Source: an uncultured Faecalibacterium sp. (GTDB taxonomy: Bacteria > Bacillota > Clostridia > Oscillospirales > Ruminococcaceae). Taken from it: 9,595 bases of DNA. The stretch lies in contig CAKSZM010000069.1 in assembly GCA_934525735.1 (NCBI GenBank), forward strand, positions 1 through 9,595, read 5' to 3'. The translations under genes and the position numbers were made by a program. Below the pieces are notes generated by a model. That model ran no database searches and was not told the origin of the DNA. It was given only the letters and a program-made list of their open reading frames with translations. Positions 7,226-9,595 of the stretch are shown here, piece after piece. Position 1 is the stretch's first letter. Each line of letters begins with the position of its first letter.

Positions 7226-7298
7226 TTCCGCTCCCTCCCATCCCGCAGGCATGGCTGCGGCCGATTGCTACATATATATGGACGAGGAGGGCAGGCTT
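7226..7298. promoter_or_regulatory. Divergent yqfC / ylbJ-like intergenic region with a weak sigma-E-like box
   Basis: The 73-base gap must hold the signals for both divergent genes. The only AT-rich patch is CATATATATG (7271-7280), a perfect palindrome usable from either side. On the minus strand, TCATAAG (7301-7295) lies 14 bases upstream of CATATATA (7280-7273). This is a partial match to the Bacillus sigma-E pattern (ATA-containing -35, spacer of about 14-16, CATACAAT-like -10). I see no convincing sigma-A promoter. The AGGAGG for the plus-strand gene is at 7285-7290. Confidence 0.3.
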
Positions 7299-8393
7299 AT
7301 GAATCGGAAATTCCGGCAGGCGGTATTTTTTCTTCTGGCAGTGGGGACGGCATGGCTCGTTTTTGCACAGCCGGAACTGTGTGCTGTATCCCTCCGTGAA
7401 GGGCTGCAGCTCTGCGGCGGGCCGCTGCTGGTGTCGCTGTTTCCGTTTTTGATCGTTTCGTCGCTGACGGTGCGCAGCGGGGCAGGGGAAACATTGGGAA
7501 TCCTGTTCTGTCCGGCTGCCCGGCTTATCGGCATCCGGGGCAGTGGTGCCCGGAGTGCGGGCGGTGTGCTGCTCATCGGCTTCCTGGGCGGGTTTGCCCC
7601 GGCGGCTGCTGCCACACGCGATGCCGTACAGACCGGACGGCTCACGGCAGAACAGGCTTCTGCGCTGCTGCCGGCCTGCATCTGCTCCGGGCCGTCGTTT
7701 GTGGTGCTGACGGTGGGCGGGCAGCTTCTGGGCAGCCGGGCGCTGGGGGTGCAGCTGTTTGCCGCGCAGCTGCTGGCGGGGTATCTCACGGCGGCGCTGC
7801 TTGGCCGCCTGCACCGGTGCGATGACACGGAGCAGACCGCTGCTGTTCCGGAAGAACCGCTGCCGGGGCTGGATGAACTGATCGCGCAGGCCACCGTTTC
7901 CTACCTGAAACTCTGCGGCTTCGTGCTGTACTTCCGGTTGCTGGCGGCAGGCTGCGGGCAGTTTTTGCCGGCCAGGCTGGCAGTGGTGCCCGCCATGCTG
8001 CTGGAGGTGTGCTCCGGATGTGATTACGCCGCCCGCACCGGCCTGTGGGCCAGTATGCTGTGCTGCGCGGCGCTCAGCCTGCAGGGAGCATCGGTGCTGC
8101 TGCAGGTGCGCACCCTCTGCCCGCAGGAAGTCTCGCTGCGTCCTCTGCTGGCGGCGCGGCTGGTGCACTTGCCGCTTTCGCTGGCGCTGTTTACCCTCGG
8201 CCTGCCGGAGCAGGCGGAAGAAGCATTCAGCACCCTGCCTGGGCGTGTTATCCCGATGAGGCGTGTCCCGCTGGACTGCGCCTTGCTGGCTTTTGCCGTG
8301 TGCTGCATGGCGGTTTATGAATTGAACCGGATTGCGCTCCGGCAGCAGGCCGGAAGGAGAAAATCCGGCCTTGACAGAAAGCCGGAAATATGA
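7299..8393 (+). CDS. YlbJ-like sporulation integral membrane protein (diverged)
   Basis: A 364-residue polytopic membrane protein with about eight hydrophobic segments (near 7-24, 42-58, 86-104, 121-140, 146-168, 200-220, 248-265 and 284-302, plus one at 324-341). It aligns by eye with YlbJ: SLFPFLIVSSL (46-56), a GFLGGFAPAAAATRDAVQTGRLTAEQA block (94-120), CSGPSFV (129-135), LLEVCSG (234-240) and SLQGASVLLQV (260-270). YlbJ is a forespore-membrane-related sporulation protein with gate-like transporter features. The normally conserved SGYPMGAK motif is replaced by GGFAPAAA, so transport function may be altered. ATG 7299 was chosen because AGGAGG (7285-7290) lies 8 bases upstream; the ATG at 7278 overlaps that site. 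CGG is the commonest Arg codon, unlike lon (CGC). Its 3' end contains the tRNA-Thr promoter. Confidence 0.75.
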   Translation: MNRKFRQAVFFLLAVGTAWLVFAQPELCAVSLREGLQLCGGPLLVSLFPFLIVSSLTVRSGAGETLGILFCPAARLIGIRGSGARSAGGVLLIGFLGGFAPAAAATRDAVQTGRLTAEQASALLPACICSGPSFVVLTVGGQLLGSRALGVQLFAAQLLAGYLTAALLGRLHRCDDTEQTAAVPEEPLPGLDELIAQATVSYLKLCGFVLYFRLLAAGCGQFLPARLAVVPAMLLEVCSGCDYAARTGLWASMLCCAALSLQGASVLLQVRTLCPQEVSLRPLLAARLVHLPLSLALFTLGLPEQAEEAFSTLPGRVIPMRRVPLDCALLAFAVCCMAVYELNRIALRQQAGRRKSGLDRKPEI

Positions 8394-8399
8394 TAAAAT
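8371..8399 (+). promoter_or_regulatory. Strong promoter for tRNA-Thr, inside the 3' end of the ylbJ-like gene
   Basis: TTGACA (8371-8376) is a perfect -35. After exactly 17 bases comes TAAAAT (8394-8399), five of six matches to the -10, preceded by TG at 8391-8392 in the extended -10 position. The predicted start near 8406 leaves about 20 bases of leader before the tRNA. The TG of the extended -10 is part of the TGA stop codon of the upstream gene. Confidence 0.85.
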
Positions 8400-8427
8400 A
8401 TTGCCTGTTGCAGAAGATGTAAAATCT

Positions 8428-8503
8428 GCTACTGTGGCTCAGCTGGTAGAGCAGCTCACTCGTAATGAGCAGGTCGCCTGTTCGAATCAGGTCAGTAGCT
8501 CCA
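8428..8503 (+). tRNA. tRNA-Thr (anticodon CGU)
   Basis: A full cloverleaf of 76 bases folds by eye: acceptor GCTACTG/CAGTAGC (7 bp), D arm GCTC/GAGC, anticodon stem GCTCA/TGAGC with loop CTCGTAA (anticodon CGT, reading ACG), a 5-base variable loop, and T stem GCCTG/CAGGT (one G-U) with loop TTCGAAT. Discriminator base is T at 8500 and CCA is encoded (8501-8503). It serves the Thr ACG codon, expected to be used in a GC-rich genome. It has its own promoter and terminator, so it is a single-gene unit. Confidence 0.97.
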
Positions 8504-8508
8504 AAAAG

Positions 8509-8553
8509 AAATCCCGGGAAAGCGGCTTCGTGCCTTGCTTTTCCGGGATTTTT
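8509..8553 (+). terminator. Rho-independent terminator of tRNA-Thr
   Basis: AAATCCCGGGAAAGC (8509-8523) pairs with GCTTTTCCGGGATTT (8537-8551), 15 pairs with one G-U. The loop of 13 bases can form a small inner GGC/GCC stem. The T-run spans 8549-8553. It begins 5 bases after the CCA end. An A-run on the 5' side could give weak activity on the other strand. Confidence 0.9.
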
Positions 8554-8567
8554 GCTTGCTGTTGGGC

Positions 8568-8595
8568 AAGGCGCTTTTGCAGGGAAAAGCGCCTT
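8568..8595. repeat. Perfect 11-bp stem-loop of unknown role between tRNA-Thr and gdhA
   Basis: AAGGCGCTTTT (8568-8578) and AAAAGCGCCTT (8585-8595) are perfect inverted repeats around GCAGGG. On the plus strand it is followed by ATTTG, a poor U-tract, and on the minus strand by no U-tract. It could be a back-up terminator for the tRNA transcript or an intergenic palindrome. No gene is seen in 8554-8648. Confidence 0.55.
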
Positions 8596-8648
8596 ATTTG
8601 ACGTTGTTTCCGGATAAAAAACCTTATGATGCAAGTGAGATCCAACGC

Positions 8649-8681
8649 AAAAAGAGCCGCACCCGGCCGGGCGCGGCTCTT
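8649..8681 (-). terminator. Rho-independent terminator of gdhA
   Basis: AAGAGCCGC (8652-8660) and GCGGCTCTT (8673-8681) form a 9-bp stem; the loop contains the palindrome CCCGGCCGGG, which can extend pairing. Read on the minus strand, the hairpin ends in a run of five U (8653-8649). It starts 17 bases after the gdhA stop. Confidence 0.9.
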
Positions 8682-8698
8682 GAAATTACAGCAGAAAC

Positions 8699-9595
8699 TT
8701 AGTAGGTGATGCCCTGTGCCATCATAGCGGTAGCGACCTTCAGGAAGCCTGCGCAGTTTGCGCCGACCATCAGGTTGCCCTCGGAACCGGCAGCCACAGA
8801 TGCATCGTAGGAAGCGTGGAAGATGCCTTCCATGATGCCCTTCAGCTTTGCATCGACCTCTTCGAAAGTCCAGCTCAGGCGCTCGGAGTTCTGACTCATC
8901 TCCAGACCGGAGGTAGCCACGCCGCCGGCGTTGGAAGCCTTTGCAGGTCCGTACAGAACACCGTTGGACAGGTAGACCTCGATTGCCTCCGGGGTGCTGG
9001 GCATATTAGCACCCTCGCACACGACGGTGCAGCCATTCTTCACCAGAGCCTCAGCGGACTCCTTGTTGATCTCGTTCTGGGTCGCGCAGGGCAGGGCGAT
9101 GTCGCAGGGGACAGTCCAGACCTTAGTGCAGTCTGCCACATAGGTAGCATCCTTGTGGGTCTCGGCGTACTCCTTGATACGGCCGCGGCGCACTTCCTTC
9201 AGGTCCTTGACGTAAGCCAGATCGATACCGTTGGGATCGTAGACATAGCCGTTGGAGTCGGACATGGTCACGACCTTGGCACCCAGCTGGGTAGCCTTCT
9301 CGCAGGCGTAGATGGCCACGTTGCCGGAACCGGAGATGACCACGGTCTTGCCCTTGAAGCTGTCGTTGCGCATGCACTTCAGAGCTTCGGCAGTAAAGTA
9401 GCACAGGCCGTAGCCGGTAGCCTCGGTACGAGCCAGAGAACCGCCGAAGGTCAGGCCCTTGCCGGTGAGCATACCGCCCTGGAAGCTGTTGGTCAGGCGC
9501 TTGTACTGGCCGAACATGTAGCCGACCTCACGGCCGCCGACACCGATATCACCGGCGGGGCAGTCCACGAACTGGCCGATGTGGCGGTACAGCTC
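8699..9595 (-). CDS. gdhA: Glutamate dehydrogenase, hexameric, probably NADP-dependent (partial, N-terminus outside window)
   Basis: The frame is open from the right edge (first codons ELYRHIGQF) to TAA at 8701-8699, giving 298 residues of an expected roughly 445. The enzyme interconverts 2-oxoglutarate plus ammonia and glutamate in the cytosol, a main ammonia-assimilation route. Visible signatures are CPAGDIGVGGREVGYMFGQY, LTGKGLTFGGSLARTEATGYG, the Rossmann motif SGSGNVA, LPCATQNEIN, and NAGGVATSGLEMSQNSERL near the C-terminus. SDSNG after the second beta strand resembles NADP enzymes such as E. coli GdhA rather than the SGPDG of the NAD enzyme from Clostridium symbiosum, so NADP use is favoured by inference. 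The catalytic lysine region lies outside the window. It converges on tRNA-Thr and ends at its own terminator. Confidence 0.96.
   Translation of the reverse strand, partial: ELYRHIGQFVDCPAGDIGVGGREVGYMFGQYKRLTNSFQGGMLTGKGLTFGGSLARTEATGYGLCYFTAEALKCMRNDSFKGKTVVISGSGNVAIYACEKATQLGAKVVTMSDSNGYVYDPNGIDLAYVKDLKEVRRGRIKEYAETHKDATYVADCTKVWTVPCDIALPCATQNEINKESAEALVKNGCTVVCEGANMPSTPEAIEVYLSNGVLYGPAKASNAGGVATSGLEMSQNSERLSWTFEEVDAKLKGIMEGIFHASYDASVAAGSEGNLMVGANCAGFLKVATAMMAQGITY

Noticed and set aside
6585..8168. Minus-strand open frame of 527 codons opposite the ylbJ-like gene and overlapping yqfC-yqfD
   Set aside because: It overlaps the real genes in another frame and has a Gln/Arg/His-rich shadow composition without motifs.
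8332..8601. Plus-strand open frame of 89 codons over the tRNA-Thr
   Set aside because: It crosses a complete cloverleaf tRNA and its terminator and has no ribosome binding site.
8604..8630. Possible promoter TTGTTT-N15-TATGAT pointing toward gdhA
   Set aside because: Short spacer and weak -35; it would run into the opposing gdhA terminator and gene with no plus-strand gene to drive.
1..9595. CRISPR array, prophage, integrase, toxin-antitoxin or defence genes
   Set aside because: No regularly spaced repeats and no protein resembling these families were seen on either strand.

Overview
The window looks like a core-chromosome segment from a GC-rich Clostridia bacterium, most likely an Oscillospiraceae/Ruminococcaceae member of the Faecalibacterium, Gemmiger or Subdoligranulum group. 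This rests on Firmicutes-style gene content (a lonA-engB pair, a Gx-transporter protein, yqfC/yqfD/ylbJ sporulation genes), strong AGGAGG-type ribosome binding sites, strong third-position G/C bias, and hairpin-rich intergenic repeats of a kind I associate with that group. The genus is an inference. I see no phage, transposase, CRISPR or toxin-antitoxin genes.

Layout. Bases 1-695 (+) hold the tail of a probable ABC-F ATPase and a small Gx-family membrane protein. A promoter with a perfect TATAAT box and two inverted repeats of matching spacing precede a tight four-gene operon, 834-5578 (+): lon (ATP-dependent protease), engB/ysxC (50S-assembly GTPase), a class I SAM methyltransferase and hslO (redox chaperone Hsp33). 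Gaps are 22, 4 and 3 bases, and the operon ends in a multi-hairpin element that includes a good intrinsic terminator (5627-5654). A 74-bp palindromic REPIN-like repeat (5689-5762) follows in the convergent gap.

Bases 5788-8393 hold three sporulation-family genes: yqfC-yqfD on the minus strand and, divergent from them, a degenerate ylbJ-like membrane protein on the plus strand. They differ from the lon operon in arginine codon use. A tRNA-Thr(CGU) gene (8428-8503) has a near-consensus promoter embedded in the end of ylbJ and its own terminator. The minus strand from the right edge to 8699 carries the C-terminal two thirds of a hexameric glutamate dehydrogenase with its terminator.

Functional reading: the lon operon groups protein quality control (Lon, Hsp33) with ribosome assembly (EngB), which suggests stress-linked co-expression. 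The sporulation trio is homologous to mother-cell genes controlled by sigma-E in Bacillus subtilis. I did not find a clearly new multi-gene system. The most interesting items are the lon leader architecture, the REPIN-like element and the diverged sporulation cluster.
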